Of a stretch of 61,496 bases of DNA, positions 1-8,370 are shown piece by piece. Location of the stretch: the NCBI RefSeq assembly GCF_000802425.1, contig NZ_JRUD01000031.1, positions 1-61,496 on the forward strand, read 5' to 3'. Under the pieces are notes generated by a model that did not search any database, was not told where the DNA came from, and worked only from the letters and a program-made list of their open reading frames with translations. This DNA comes from Pseudomonas flexibilis. Its GTDB lineage: Bacteria; Pseudomonadota; Gammaproteobacteria; Pseudomonadales; Pseudomonadaceae. Position 1 is the first letter of the stretch. Each line of letters opens with the position of its first letter. The position numbers were made by a program, and so were the translations under genes.

Positions 1-140
1 GTCGGTAACACCCCGGCGCGGGGTGTGCCTGGCCCGCAAGCTGGCCAGGATCGCCTTTGCCCTGATGAAGAAGCGGGAGGATTACATCCCTCGAACTGCC
101 TAAAAGCGCTTGCAGGGCAACATAGAATCTCCCACGAAGG
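1..140 (+). mobile_element. Right end of an IS110-family insertion sequence (cut by window edge)
   Basis: The first 140 or so bases hold the end of a transposase reading frame and the short non-coding tail behind it. The tail (about 114-136) contains GCAGGGCAACATAGAATC, which resembles the ends of IS1111/IS110-group elements. The left part lies outside the window, so length and target site cannot be given. The exact right boundary is inferred. The neighbouring glutathione S-transferase gene ends at 148, so the element sits directly behind it. Confidence 0.6.
2..103 (+). CDS. IS110-family transposase, C-terminal fragment
   Basis: An open frame runs from the window edge to TAA at 101-103 and encodes 33 residues ending in LARKLARIAFALMKKREDY plus a short tail. 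This Leu-Ala-Arg-Lys helix followed by Arg-Glu-Asp-Tyr just before the stop is typical of the end of IS110/IS116/IS902 transposases, which are DEDD-type enzymes. Only the C-terminus is visible, so it cannot be judged whether the gene is intact. A longer frame-shifted reading of the same bases continues into the next gene's antisense strand and is not real. Confidence 0.6.
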   Translation, partial: SVTPRRGVCLARKLARIAFALMKKREDYIPRTA

Positions 141-147
141 GCACGCC

Positions 148-753
148 TTATTCCGCCGTGATGGGAATGTAGCCCGGCAGGGCTGCCACCCGCTGCAGCC
201 AGGCCCGGATGGCCGGGTAGTTGCTCAGGTCGAAACCCGATTCCTCGGCCAGCGAGGTGAAGGGATACAACGCCACGTCGGCGATGGAGCAGGCGTCACC
301 GACCAGGAACGGGGTGCGCTTGAGCTGCTGCTCCATCACGTCGAGGGCGTGGTAGCCGTCGTAGCACTTGGCCTCGTACTCCTCGCGACAAGCGTCGGGG
401 TTGCCCTCGAACACCTTGATATAGCGGGCCCGCGACAGGTACGGCTCGTGGCTGTACTGCTCGAAGAACTGCCACTGCAGCACTTGGGTGCGCAGGCGCG
501 GATCACTGGGCAGGAAGGTGCTGCCATCGGCCAGGTAGTTGAGGATGGCGTTGGATTCCCACAGGTTGGTGCCATCTTCCAGCTGCAGCACGGGAATCTT
601 GCCGTTGGGGTTGATGGCCCGGAAGGCCTCGGAGCGGGTCTCGCCGCTGGTCAGATCGACCGGCACCCATTCGTAGGGCCGGTCAAGCAGGTGCAGCATC
701 AGCTTGACCTTGTAGCAGTTGCCCGAGCGGTGATCCCCGTAAACCCTGAACAT
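148..753 (-). CDS. Glutathione S-transferase family protein
   Basis: A 201-residue protein with the two-domain GST layout. Residues 1-80 form a thioredoxin-like domain: RSGNCYKVKL at the active-site helix, NGKIPVLQL with the cis-proline, and ESNAILNYLA where glutathione is normally bound. Residues 90-200 form the all-helical C-terminal domain, with the conserved SIADVALYPF segment. Such enzymes conjugate or transfer glutathione in the cytoplasm; the substrate cannot be read from sequence. The gene lies 21 bp behind the aminotransferase on the same strand and may be co-transcribed with it, possibly under the nearby MarR regulator. The length is normal for the family. Confidence 0.9.
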   Translation of the reverse strand: MFRVYGDHRSGNCYKVKLMLHLLDRPYEWVPVDLTSGETRSEAFRAINPNGKIPVLQLEDGTNLWESNAILNYLADGSTFLPSDPRLRTQVLQWQFFEQYSHEPYLSRARYIKVFEGNPDACREEYEAKCYDGYHALDVMEQQLKRTPFLVGDACSIADVALYPFTSLAEESGFDLSNYPAIRAWLQRVAALPGYIPITAE

Positions 754-774
754 CTCGCAATACTCCTCACACGG

Positions 775-1938
775 CTATGCGTTGGCGGCCTGGGCTTCCC
801 GAACCACGCCGGCCAGCCGGCGCAGGCCCTCACCCAGGCGCTCCGGCGCCACATGGCTGAAGTTCAGTCGCATGTAACCGGGATTGCTGTCCGGGTCGAT
901 GAAGAAGGCCTCGCCCGGCATGAAGGCCACATCCACGGCCAGCGCCTTGTGCATCAGCGCACGGGTGTCGATCGGGTTCTTCAGCTTCAGCCAGAAGAAC
1001 AGACCGCCCTGCGGCATGTTCCAGTCGGCCAGTTCGCCGAAGTGCTCTTCCAGCGCCTTCTGCATGGCATCGCGGCGCACCCGGTAGAAGCTGCGCAGCT
1101 CGGCCAGATGGCGCTGGAATTTCTCGGTGCCCAGCCACTGCGCGGCCTGCCACTGGCCGATGCGGTTGGTGTGCAGGTCGGCAGCCTGCTTGAGACGCAG
1201 CAAGTGCGGGAACAGCTCCTTGCTGCAGATCAGATAGCCCACGCGCAGCCCCGGCAGCAGCGTCTTGGATACGGTTCCAGTGTAGATCCAGCCGGTTGTC
1301 TTCAGGCGGCTGGTGATCGGTGCAGCCTTGTAGTCATCGAACACCAGTTCGCGGTAGGGCTCGTCCTCCACCAGGGTGACGCCGAACTCGTCCAGCAGGG
1401 CCGCCACAGCGTCGCGCTTGGCTTCGCTGTAGCGTACCGCCGAGGGGTTCTGGAAGGTGGGGATCAGGTAGGCGAACGCCGGCTTGTGGTTTTCCAGGCG
1501 CTGGCGCAGGGCCGCGATGTTCGGGCCGTCGGCTTCCTGGGGCACTTCCAGGCACTGGGCGCCGAACAGCTGGAAGGACTGCAGCGCGGCCAGGTAGGTG
1601 GGCGATTCAACGAGGATCTCGGTGCCCGGGTCGACATACAGCTTGGTGACCAGGTCCAGCGCCTGCTGCGAGCCACAGGTGACCAGCACCTGCGACGCCT
1701 CGCAGTCCAGGCCCAGCGAGCGGGCCTCGGCGGCGATCAGCTCGCGCAGCTCCGGTTCGCCCTCGCTCATGCCGTACTGGGACACCGAGGCCGGCATGGC
1801 GCTCCAGTCCACAGTCGGCAGCATGGGCTCGGCCGGCAGGCCACCGGCGAAGGACATCACTTCCGGACGCTGTGCGGCGGCGAGGATTTCGCGGATGAGG
1901 GAGCTCTTGAGACGAGAAATGCGTTCGGAAAAAGCCAT
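775..1938 (-). CDS. PLP-dependent aminotransferase, class I/II (2-aminoadipate/aromatic type)
   Basis: A 387-residue fold-type I aminotransferase. The PLP-binding lysine is in GTVSKTLLPGLRVGYL (about Lys225). The protein also has SFAGGLPAEPMLP near the start, the GSQQALDL cofactor loop, and the C-terminal arginine in YMRLNFSH that binds the substrate carboxylate. This pattern matches the LysN/2-aminoadipate and MocR-like aminotransferase group, without an N-terminal DNA-binding domain. ATG at 1938 is preferred over the GTG at 1947 because GGTGA lies at a good distance upstream of the ATG. It is divergent from a MarR gene, which probably controls it. The amino-acid substrate is unknown. Confidence 0.88.
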   Translation of the reverse strand: MAFSERISRLKSSLIREILAAAQRPEVMSFAGGLPAEPMLPTVDWSAMPASVSQYGMSEGEPELRELIAAEARSLGLDCEASQVLVTCGSQQALDLVTKLYVDPGTEILVESPTYLAALQSFQLFGAQCLEVPQEADGPNIAALRQRLENHKPAFAYLIPTFQNPSAVRYSEAKRDAVAALLDEFGVTLVEDEPYRELVFDDYKAAPITSRLKTTGWIYTGTVSKTLLPGLRVGYLICSKELFPHLLRLKQAADLHTNRIGQWQAAQWLGTEKFQRHLAELRSFYRVRRDAMQKALEEHFGELADWNMPQGGLFFWLKLKNPIDTRALMHKALAVDVAFMPGEAFFIDPDSNPGYMRLNFSHVAPERLGEGLRRLAGVVREAQAANA

Positions 1939-1969
1939 TGATGTCACCGGGGCGATAGGCAGAGAATTG

Positions 1970-1986
1970 GGTCAAACCTGTTGACC
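1970..1986. promoter_or_regulatory. Palindrome, likely MarR operator
   Basis: GGTCAA-ACCTG-TTGACC is a perfect 6-5-6 inverted repeat in the 82-bp gap between the aminotransferase and the divergent MarR gene. MarR proteins usually autoregulate through palindromes of about this size in such gaps. A second, smaller dyad, GTCA-ATA-TGAC (2015-2025), overlaps the MarR start codon and shares the GTCA half. Function is inferred from position and symmetry. Confidence 0.5.
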
Positions 1987-2020
1987 TGAAAATTACGCCT
2001 CGGCTCGCGAAAACGTCAAT

Positions 2021-2461
2021 ATGACTGACCTAAAAAAAAGCACCGGCCAGCGACAGATCATGGAAGCCTTCTTCGGCGCCTACCGGGCCTTCACCGCCAA
2101 GCCGGACGAAATGCTGGCGCGGCGGGGCCTGTCGCGGGTGCATCACCGCATCCTGTTCTTCATTTCCCACCAGCCGGGGTTGAGCGTCAGCGAGCTGCTG
2201 ATCCGCCTGGGCGTGACCAAGCAGGCGCTGAACATCCCGCTGCGCCAGCTGGTCGAGATGCAGCTGGTGGAGAGCGCCCCGGCCGCCGACGACAAGCGCA
2301 AGCGCTTGCTGGCGCTGACCCCGGAAGGCGCCAAGCTGGAGCAGAAGCTGCGCCAGGAACAGATCCGCACCCTGCAGGCGGTCTTCGGCGAGGTCGGCGA
2401 AGAGGCGGTTGCCGGCTGGCTGCGCGTCAATCAGGCTCTGGCCGAGAAACTGCCGGGCTAA
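2021..2461 (+). CDS. MarR family transcriptional regulator
   Basis: A 146-residue winged-helix protein. Helices at about 15-35 and 120-145 form the dimer interface. The helix-turn-helix is around residues 50-85 (LSVSELLIRLGVTKQALN), followed by the wing with the conserved DDKRKRLLALTPEG motif. MarR proteins are dimeric cytoplasmic repressors released by small phenolic or hydrophobic ligands. The gene is divergent from the aminotransferase and followed 24 bp later by the BenE permease, so it could control both. The ribosome site before ATG 2021 is weak, and a small dyad overlaps the start, which may contribute to autoregulation. Confidence 0.9.
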   Translation: MTDLKKSTGQRQIMEAFFGAYRAFTAKPDEMLARRGLSRVHHRILFFISHQPGLSVSELLIRLGVTKQALNIPLRQLVEMQLVESAPAADDKRKRLLALTPEGAKLEQKLRQEQIRTLQAVFGEVGEEAVAGWLRVNQALAEKLPG

Positions 2462-2485
2462 TCCCTTTCCACGACGAGGTTCGCC

Positions 2486-3679
2486 ATGGACGCGCCTTCC
2501 CTGCGCTCCGCGCACTTCCTGCGCGACAGCTCCCCTTCCGCCGTGGTGGCCGGCTTCATCGCCATGCTCACCGGCTACACCAGCTCGCTGGTATTGATGT
2601 TCCAGGCCGGACAGAACGCCGGGCTGAGCGCCGGGCAGATCTCCTCGTGGATCTGGGCGCTGTCGATCGGCATGGCGCTGTGCTGCATCGGCCTGTCACT
2701 GCGCTACCGGGCGCCGGTGATGATCGCCTGGTCGACGCCCGGGGCCGCGTTGCTGATCAGCAGCCTGCCGGGCGTGCCGTACGGCGAGGCGATTGGCGCC
2801 TACATCCTGGCGTCCGCGCTGATCGTGCTGATCGGCCTGACCGGCAGCTTCGACCGCCTGATGCGCCGTATCCCCGCCTCCCTCGCCGCCGCCCTGCTGG
2901 CCGGCGTGCTGTTCAGGATCGGACTGGAAATCTGCGTGGCGGCCGAGCAGCAGCCCGCGTTGGTGCTGGCCATGCTGCTGGCCTACCTGTTCGGCAAGCG
3001 CTGGCTGCCCCGCTACGCCGTCCTGGCGGCGCTGCTGGTGGGCAGCGGCCTGGCCGGCGCGCTGGGGTTGCTGGATTTTTCCGGTTTCGAGCTGCGCCTG
3101 GCGGTGCCGGAATGGACCCCGCCGCAGTTTTCCCTGGGCGCAGCCATCAGCATCGGCATTCCGCTGTTCATCGTCGCCATGGCCTCGCAGAACCTGCCGG
3201 GCATGGCGGTGCTGCGTGCCAACGGCTATGACGTGCCCGCCTCGCCGCTGCTGACGGTCAGCGGGCTGGCCTCGGTGCTGCTCGCCCCGTTCGGCTCCCA
3301 CGGCATTCATCTGGCGGCCATCAGTGCGGCGATCTGCGCCGGGCCGGAAGCCCACGAGAACCCCGCCCGCCGCTACACCGCCGCCGTGTGGTGCGGGATC
3401 TTTTACGGCATCGCCGGGGTCTTCGGCGCCACGCTGGCGGCGCTATTCGCCGCGCTGCCGGCGGCGCTGATCCTGTCCATCGCCGCCCTGGCGCTGTTCG
3501 CCTCGATCATCGGCGGGCTGACCCAGGCAATGAGCGAGCCCAGCGAGCGCGAGGCGGCGCTGGTGACCTTCCTGGTCACCGCCTCGGGCATGACGCTGTT
3601 CTCCGTGGGTTCGGCATTCTGGGGCATCGTCGCCGGGCTGCTGACCCTGGCGATCCTCAAGGGCGGGCGGCGGCGCTGA
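2486..3679 (+). CDS. BenE family benzoate/H+ symporter-like permease
   Basis: A 397-residue, very hydrophobic inner-membrane protein with about 11-12 predicted helices. It begins with FLRDSSPSAVVAGFIAMLTGYTSS and has the AWSTPGAALL and ASQNLPGMAVLRANGYD motifs that mark the BenE family. Members import benzoate or related aromatic acids with protons. No benzoate-degradation genes are in the window, so the true substrate may differ; the upstream MarR gene suggests control by an aromatic or other small ligand. GAGG near 2475 serves as ribosome site. The 3' end overlaps the convergent acetyltransferase gene by 23 bp. Confidence 0.88.
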   Translation: MDAPSLRSAHFLRDSSPSAVVAGFIAMLTGYTSSLVLMFQAGQNAGLSAGQISSWIWALSIGMALCCIGLSLRYRAPVMIAWSTPGAALLISSLPGVPYGEAIGAYILASALIVLIGLTGSFDRLMRRIPASLAAALLAGVLFRIGLEICVAAEQQPALVLAMLLAYLFGKRWLPRYAVLAALLVGSGLAGALGLLDFSGFELRLAVPEWTPPQFSLGAAISIGIPLFIVAMASQNLPGMAVLRANGYDVPASPLLTVSGLASVLLAPFGSHGIHLAAISAAICAGPEAHENPARRYTAAVWCGIFYGIAGVFGATLAALFAALPAALILSIAALALFASIIGGLTQAMSEPSEREAALVTFLVTASGMTLFSVGSAFWGIVAGLLTLAILKGGRRR

Positions 3680-4238
3680 GCTCCGTTTCCAGGGTGCGGC
3701 GAATCTCCGGCCAGTCGCGGTCGGTGATGCTGTAGAGGATGCTGTCGTCGAGCCGGCCATCCGCCAGCCGGCGATGGTTGCGCAGCTGGCCCTCGCGCCG
3801 GGCGCCGAGCTTCTCGATGGCGCGCTGGGCGCGCAGGTTGCTGGCGGCGGTCTTGAGCTGCACGCGGACCATTTCCCATTGCTCGAAGGCCTGGCGCAGC
3901 ATCAGGAACTTGATGGCCGCGTTCAGGCCACTGCCGTGCCGGTCCTCGGCCAGCCAGGTGCCGCCGATTTCCACCGCCGGCAGTCCGGGCATGAAGTCGA
4001 AGAAACGGGTAGTGCCAACCAGGGCGTGATCCTGCCGCACGGCATAGATCACCGCCTGTCCTTCACGCTGCTCGGCCAGCCCCTGGCGATACCAGTCGGG
4101 GCGTAGCGGGCCGTTCATGTAGATCAGCGACTGCCGATTGGCTTCGGCCAGGCTCAGCAATTCCACAAGGTCCGCTTCAGCGAGGGGTTCCAGGCACAGG
4201 GCTCCGCGTCGCAGGGTGACCGGCTGGGGTTTGAACAT
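3657..4238 (-). CDS. GNAT family N-acetyltransferase (RimJ/RimL-like)
   Basis: A 193-residue protein of the GNAT family, closest in layout to RimJ/RimL-type enzymes: VTLRRGALCLEPL at the start, a central beta sheet with VEIGGTWLAEDRHGSGLN covering the acetyl-CoA loop, and NLRAQRAIEKLGARREGQLRNH near the end. These enzymes move acetyl from acetyl-CoA to protein N-termini or small amines. ATG at 4238 starts the conserved domain; a longer open frame upstream to 4337 adds 33 unconserved residues. The gene ends inside the 3' end of the convergent benE-like gene. Confidence 0.88.
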   Translation of the reverse strand: MFKPQPVTLRRGALCLEPLAEADLVELLSLAEANRQSLIYMNGPLRPDWYRQGLAEQREGQAVIYAVRQDHALVGTTRFFDFMPGLPAVEIGGTWLAEDRHGSGLNAAIKFLMLRQAFEQWEMVRVQLKTAASNLRAQRAIEKLGARREGQLRNHRRLADGRLDDSILYSITDRDWPEIRRTLETELSAAARP

Positions 4239-4533
4239 CTGCACGACTCTCCGATGTGAGGCCTTGACGATAGCCAAGCGGTAAATCCGCCGTGCCCACC
4301 GAGGCGTACGACCACAAGAAACACAGCGATTATGCAAAGCCCGTCACATTTCCGCCGTGCCGTCCGTCCCCCTGCGACCTTGGTCGCAACGATCGGTGCC
4401 CTTCGCGGTCTTTCTGCGAGAATTCCCCTCCGTATCCTTTCTTCTTTCGGCGCAGGCAGGCTTGTAAGGTGTGGTCGCCTGGTGGGCGCCGCCGCCAGAC
4501 GATCGAAGTCCCGCCTCGCTTTTCGGAGTCTGC

Positions 4534-7500
4534 ATGTCGTTGTCCCCCGGGCTGATTGCCTTCATCGCCTTCGCGTACCTGGCCCTGCTGTTCGCCATCG
4601 CCTTCTACGGTGATCGCCGCAAGACGCCGCTGTCGCCGCGCATGCGCGGCTGGGTGTACAGCCTGTCGCTGGCCGTCTACTGCACCAGCTGGACGTTCTT
4701 CGGCGCGGTGGGCCAGTCCACCGAGCAGCTGTGGGCCTTCCTGCCCATCTACCTGGGGCCGATCCTGCTGCTGTTCGCGCCCTGGGTGGTGCAGAAGATG
4801 GTGATGATCTCCAAGCAGGAGAACATCACCTCCATCGCCGATTTCATCGCCGCCCGCTACGGCAAGTCGCAGACCCTGGCCATCGCCATCGCGCTGATCT
4901 GCCTGGTCGGTGTGCTGCCCTATCTGGCCCTGCAGCTGAAGGCCATCGTGCTGGGCTTCGACCTGCTGATCGGCGCCGACCCGGCCGAATACGACCTGCG
5001 CACCCAGGACACCGCACTGCTCGTCTCGCTGGTGCTGGCGCTGTTCGCCATCCTGTTCGGCACCCGCAGCCTGGACGTCACCGAGCACCACCGGGGCATG
5101 ATGCTGGCCATCGCCTTCGAATCGCTGGTCAAGCTGCTGGCCTTCCTGGCGGTGGGGGTGTTCGTCACCTTCGGCCTGTTCGACGGTTTCACCGACCTGT
5201 TCGAGCAGGCCAAGGCGTCGCCGGAGCTCGAAGCGTTCTGGCAGGAAGAAGTGAATTGGCCGGCGATGCTGGTGCAGACCTACCTGGCGATGGTGGCGGT
5301 GGTCTGCCTGCCCCGCCAGTTCCACGTCACGGTGGTGGAGAACAACGCGCCCCAGGACCTGACCCTGGCCCGCCGGGTGTTCCCGCTGTACCTGATTCTC
5401 GCCGCCCTGTTCGTGCTGCCCATCGGCCTGGCCGGGCAACTGCTGTTGCCGTCCGACATGCAGCCGGACTCCTTCGTGATCAGCCTGCCGCTGGCGCAGA
5501 ACAACCCGACCCTGGCCGTACTGGCGTTCATCGGTGGTGCCTCGGCCGCCACCGGCATGGTGATCGTCGCCAGCGTGGCGCTGTCCACCATGATCTCCAA
5601 CGACATGCTGTTGCCCTGGCTGCTGCGCCGCAAGGAAGAGGAGCGTCCGTTCGAGGCCTTCCGCAGCTGGATGCTCACCGCCCGCCGGGTGAGCATCGTG
5701 GTCATCCTGCTGCTGGCCTATGTCAGCTATCGCCTGCTGGGCGCCAATACCAGCCTGGCCACCATCGGCATGGTGTCCTTCGCCGCCATCGGGCAACTGG
5801 CCCCCGCCATGCTCGGCGCCCTGCTGTGGAAGCAGGCGAACCGCCGCGGCGTGTTCGCCGGGCTGATTGCCGGCTCGATCATCTGGTTCTACACCCTGGT
5901 GCTGCCGCTGGTGGCCGGCGGCCTCGGCTGGTCGCTGGAGCTGTTCCCCGGCCTGGAGACACTGCTGCACTTCCCGCTGTGGATCGACGTGGACCCACTG
6001 ACCCGTGGCCTGGTGCTCTCGCTGATCGGCAACTTCCTGCTGTTCGCCCTGGTGTCGCTGTTCTCCCGCACCCGGGTGCTGGAGTACTGGCAGGCCAGCC
6101 GATTCATCGGCCAGGAACTGCACCGGCCGAGCAGCCGCGCGCTGCTGGCGGTGCAGGTCAGCGACCTGCTGGCCCTGGCCGCCCGCTTCGTCGGTGTGGA
6201 GCGCGCCGAGCAGAGCTTCATGCGCTTCGCCATGCGCCAGGGCAAGGCGTTCAATCCGTCCGATGCCGCCGACGAGGCCTGGACGGCGCACACCGAGCGC
6301 CTGCTGGCCGGCGTGCTGGGCGCCTCCTCCACCCGCGCGGTGGTCAAGGCGGCCATCGAGGGCCGCGACATGCAGGTCGAGGATGTGGTGCGCATCGTCG
6401 ACGAAGCCTCGGAGGTGCTGCAGTTCAACCGCGCGCTGCTGCAGGGCGCCATCGAGAACATCACCCAGGGCATCAGTGTGGTCGATCAGTCGCTGCGCCT
6501 GGTGGCCTGGAACCGCCGTTACATCGAGCTGTTCGGTTATCCCGAGCACCTGATCCATGTCGGCCGGCCGATCGCCGATGTGATCCGCTACAACGCCGAG
6601 CGTGGCCTGTGCGGCCTGGGCGACCCGGAAACCCACGTGATCAAGCGCCTCTACTGGATGCGCCAGGGCACGCCGCACACCTCCGAGCGGCTGTTCCCCA
6701 ACGGCCGGGTGATCGAGCTGATCGGCAACCCGATGCCCGGCGGTGGCTTCGTCATGAGCTTCACCGACATCACCGAATTCCGTAAGGCCGAGGCGGCGCT
6801 CAAGGAAGCCAACGAGGGCCTGGAACAGCGCGTGGCCGAGCGCACCCGCGAGCTGTCCGAGCTGAATGAGGCGCTGATTGCCGCCAAGCGCAACGCGGAG
6901 ACCGCCAACCAGTCCAAGTCGCGCTTCCTGGCCGCGGTCAGCCATGACCTGATGCAGCCGCTCAACGCCGCGCGACTGTTCTCCGCGTCGCTGGCCCACT
7001 CCGGACAGAGCCTGCCGGCCGAAGCCCGCGAACTGGTGCAGCACCTGGACAGCTCGCTGCGCTCGGTGGAGGACCTGATCAGCGACCTGCTGGACATTTC
7101 GCGCCTTGAAAGCGGGCGCATCACCCCGGATCGCCAGACCTTTCCGATCAGCAGCCTGTTCGACACCCTGGGCGTGGAGTTCCGCGCGCTGGCCCAGGAA
7201 CAGGGCGTGGACCTGCGCATGCGCAGCAGCCGCCTGCGCATCGACAGCGATCCCAAGCTGCTGCGCCGCGTGCTGCAGAACTTCCTCACCAACGCCTTTC
7301 GCTACGCCAAGGGCGAGGTGCTGCTCGGCGTGCGTCGCCAGGGCGATCAGGTGCGCCTGGAGGTGTGGGACCGCGGCCCGGGCATCCCCGAGGACAAGCG
7401 CCAGGAGATCTTCGAGGAGTTCAAGCGCCTGGACAGCCACCAGACCCGCGCCGAGAAGGGTCTGGGCCTTGGCCTGGCCATTGCCGACGGTCTGTGCAAG

Positions 7501-8004
7501 GTGCTCGATCACCGTATCGAGGTGCGCTCGTGGATCGGCCGCGGCAGCGTGTTCAGCGTCACCGTGCCGCTGGCGCGCAAGACCGAGCCCGCACCCCGCG
7601 TCGGCGCCTTCCAGCCGGACACCGGCAATCTGAGCGGTGCGCAGGTGCTGTGCGTGGACAACGAGGAAAGCATCCTGCTCGGCATGCGCAGCCTGTTGTC
7701 GCGCTGGGGCTGCCAGGTGTGGACGGCCCGCAACCGCCAGGAGTGCGAGCAGTTGCTCAAGGACGGCAGCAAGCCCCTGCTGGTGCTGGTCGACTACCAC
7801 CTGGACGGCGGTGTCACCGGCATCCAGTTGATGAGCTGGCTGCGCAGCCGCCTCGGCGAGCCGATCCCCGGCGTGGTGATCAGCGCCGACAGTCGCCCGG
7901 AACTGGTGGCCCAGGTGCATGGTTCCGGCCTCGACTACCTGACCAAGCCGGTCAAGCCCGCCGCGCTGCGCGCGCTGATCAGCCGGCACCTGCGCCTGCG
8001 CTGA
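4534..8004 (+). CDS. Hybrid sensor histidine kinase with N-terminal Na+/solute symporter domain and C-terminal receiver
   Basis: A 1156-residue protein with four parts. Residues 1 to about 520 hold roughly 13 membrane helices of the SSS/SLC5 transporter family. A PAS domain follows at about 640-750 (NITQGISVVDQSLRLVAWN). A histidine kinase core has SHDLMQPLNAARLF with phospho-acceptor His804, then an N-box (FLTNAFRYAKGE) and GPGIPE/GLGLGLA ATP lid. A receiver domain at about 1035-1156 has phospho-acceptor Asp1087 and Lys in TKP. The architecture matches P. aeruginosa PA3271 as I recall it, and the kinase core resembles NahK/ErcS-type kinases. It may couple solute uptake or binding to signalling, as in CbrA. 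GGAG at 4525 supports this start. No partner regulator is adjacent. Confidence 0.93.
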   Translation: MSLSPGLIAFIAFAYLALLFAIAFYGDRRKTPLSPRMRGWVYSLSLAVYCTSWTFFGAVGQSTEQLWAFLPIYLGPILLLFAPWVVQKMVMISKQENITSIADFIAARYGKSQTLAIAIALICLVGVLPYLALQLKAIVLGFDLLIGADPAEYDLRTQDTALLVSLVLALFAILFGTRSLDVTEHHRGMMLAIAFESLVKLLAFLAVGVFVTFGLFDGFTDLFEQAKASPELEAFWQEEVNWPAMLVQTYLAMVAVVCLPRQFHVTVVENNAPQDLTLARRVFPLYLILAALFVLPIGLAGQLLLPSDMQPDSFVISLPLAQNNPTLAVLAFIGGASAATGMVIVASVALSTMISNDMLLPWLLRRKEEERPFEAFRSWMLTARRVSIVVILLLAYVSYRLLGANTSLATIGMVSFAAIGQLAPAMLGALLWKQANRRGVFAGLIAGSIIWFYTLVLPLVAGGLGWSLELFPGLETLLHFPLWIDVDPLTRGLVLSLIGNFLLFALVSLFSRTRVLEYWQASRFIGQELHRPSSRALLAVQVSDLLALAARFVGVERAEQSFMRFAMRQGKAFNPSDAADEAWTAHTERLLAGVLGASSTRAVVKAAIEGRDMQVEDVVRIVDEASEVLQFNRALLQGAIENITQGISVVDQSLRLVAWNRRYIELFGYPEHLIHVGRPIADVIRYNAERGLCGLGDPETHVIKRLYWMRQGTPHTSERLFPNGRVIELIGNPMPGGGFVMSFTDITEFRKAEAALKEANEGLEQRVAERTRELSELNEALIAAKRNAETANQSKSRFLAAVSHDLMQPLNAARLFSASLAHSGQSLPAEARELVQHLDSSLRSVEDLISDLLDISRLESGRITPDRQTFPISSLFDTLGVEFRALAQEQGVDLRMRSSRLRIDSDPKLLRRVLQNFLTNAFRYAKGEVLLGVRRQGDQVRLEVWDRGPGIPEDKRQEIFEEFKRLDSHQTRAEKGLGLGLAIADGLCKVLDHRIEVRSWIGRGSVFSVTVPLARKTEPAPRVGAFQPDTGNLSGAQVLCVDNEESILLGMRSLLSRWGCQVWTARNRQECEQLLKDGSKPLLVLVDYHLDGGVTGIQLMSWLRSRLGEPIPGVVISADSRPELVAQVHGSGLDYLTKPVKPAALRALISRHLRLR

Positions 8005-8010
8005 CCACGC

Positions 8011-8235
8011 CGGCACGGCGAGTCTGCGGTGCTTTGGTGGATCGATGGAGCGCGATCCACCCTACGTCTGCGGCAGTTCCGTAGGATGGACAACGTTTTC
8101 CTTGCCCACCACCGCGCCGGCACGGCGCGTCTGCGGCGCGTTGGTGGATCGATGCAGCGCGATCCACCCTACGCCTGCGGCAGTTCCGTAGGGTGGACAA
8201 CGTTTCCTTGCCCACCACCGCGCCGGCACGGCGCG
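8011..8235. repeat. Tandem ~107-bp repeat made of REP-like palindromes
   Basis: Two nearly identical units start at 8011 and 8118, and a third begins at 8224 and breaks off. Each unit holds two inverted repeats: GGTGGATCG...CGATCCACC, and GTAGG(G/A)TGGACAACG followed about 12 bases later by CCCACC. The 366-bp gap between the sensor kinase and the MgtC-like gene contains no convincing coding region; its short open frames are translations of the repeat. The same core sequences recur near 25800 and 39260. The stem-loops could act at the 3' end of the kinase mRNA. Confidence 0.8.
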
Positions 8236-8370
8236 CAGGGCGAGTCGATGAGCCGCGAGCGTATTCACCCAGCCGCTTGGCAGCCGGCACCACGCCGGTC
8301 AGAATGCCGCTAAACCCGCATTCCAGAGCGGCTGCCGACGCACCGCCGATCACCGGATACGCTTTCTGCC

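Noticed and set aside
2486-3679. Permease and MarR gene considered as part of a benzoate catabolic cluster
   Set aside because: No ring-hydroxylating or ring-cleavage gene is present in the window, so only the family name is used.
4330-8016. A 1228-codon open frame antisense to the sensor kinase gene
   Set aside because: Its product is Gln/His/Gly-rich with no domain, which is the usual mirror of a GC-rich gene whose codon bias removes antisense stops. The plus-strand gene has clear motifs throughout.
8011-8235. Repeat block considered as a CRISPR or phage attachment site
   Set aside because: Units are about 107 bp and contain palindromes, with no unique spacers, cas genes or integrase nearby.
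8029-8353. Several 60-150 codon open frames around the repeat block
   Set aside because: They are translations of the repeated DNA itself; repeated peptide segments mirror the repeat unit and no domain is seen.
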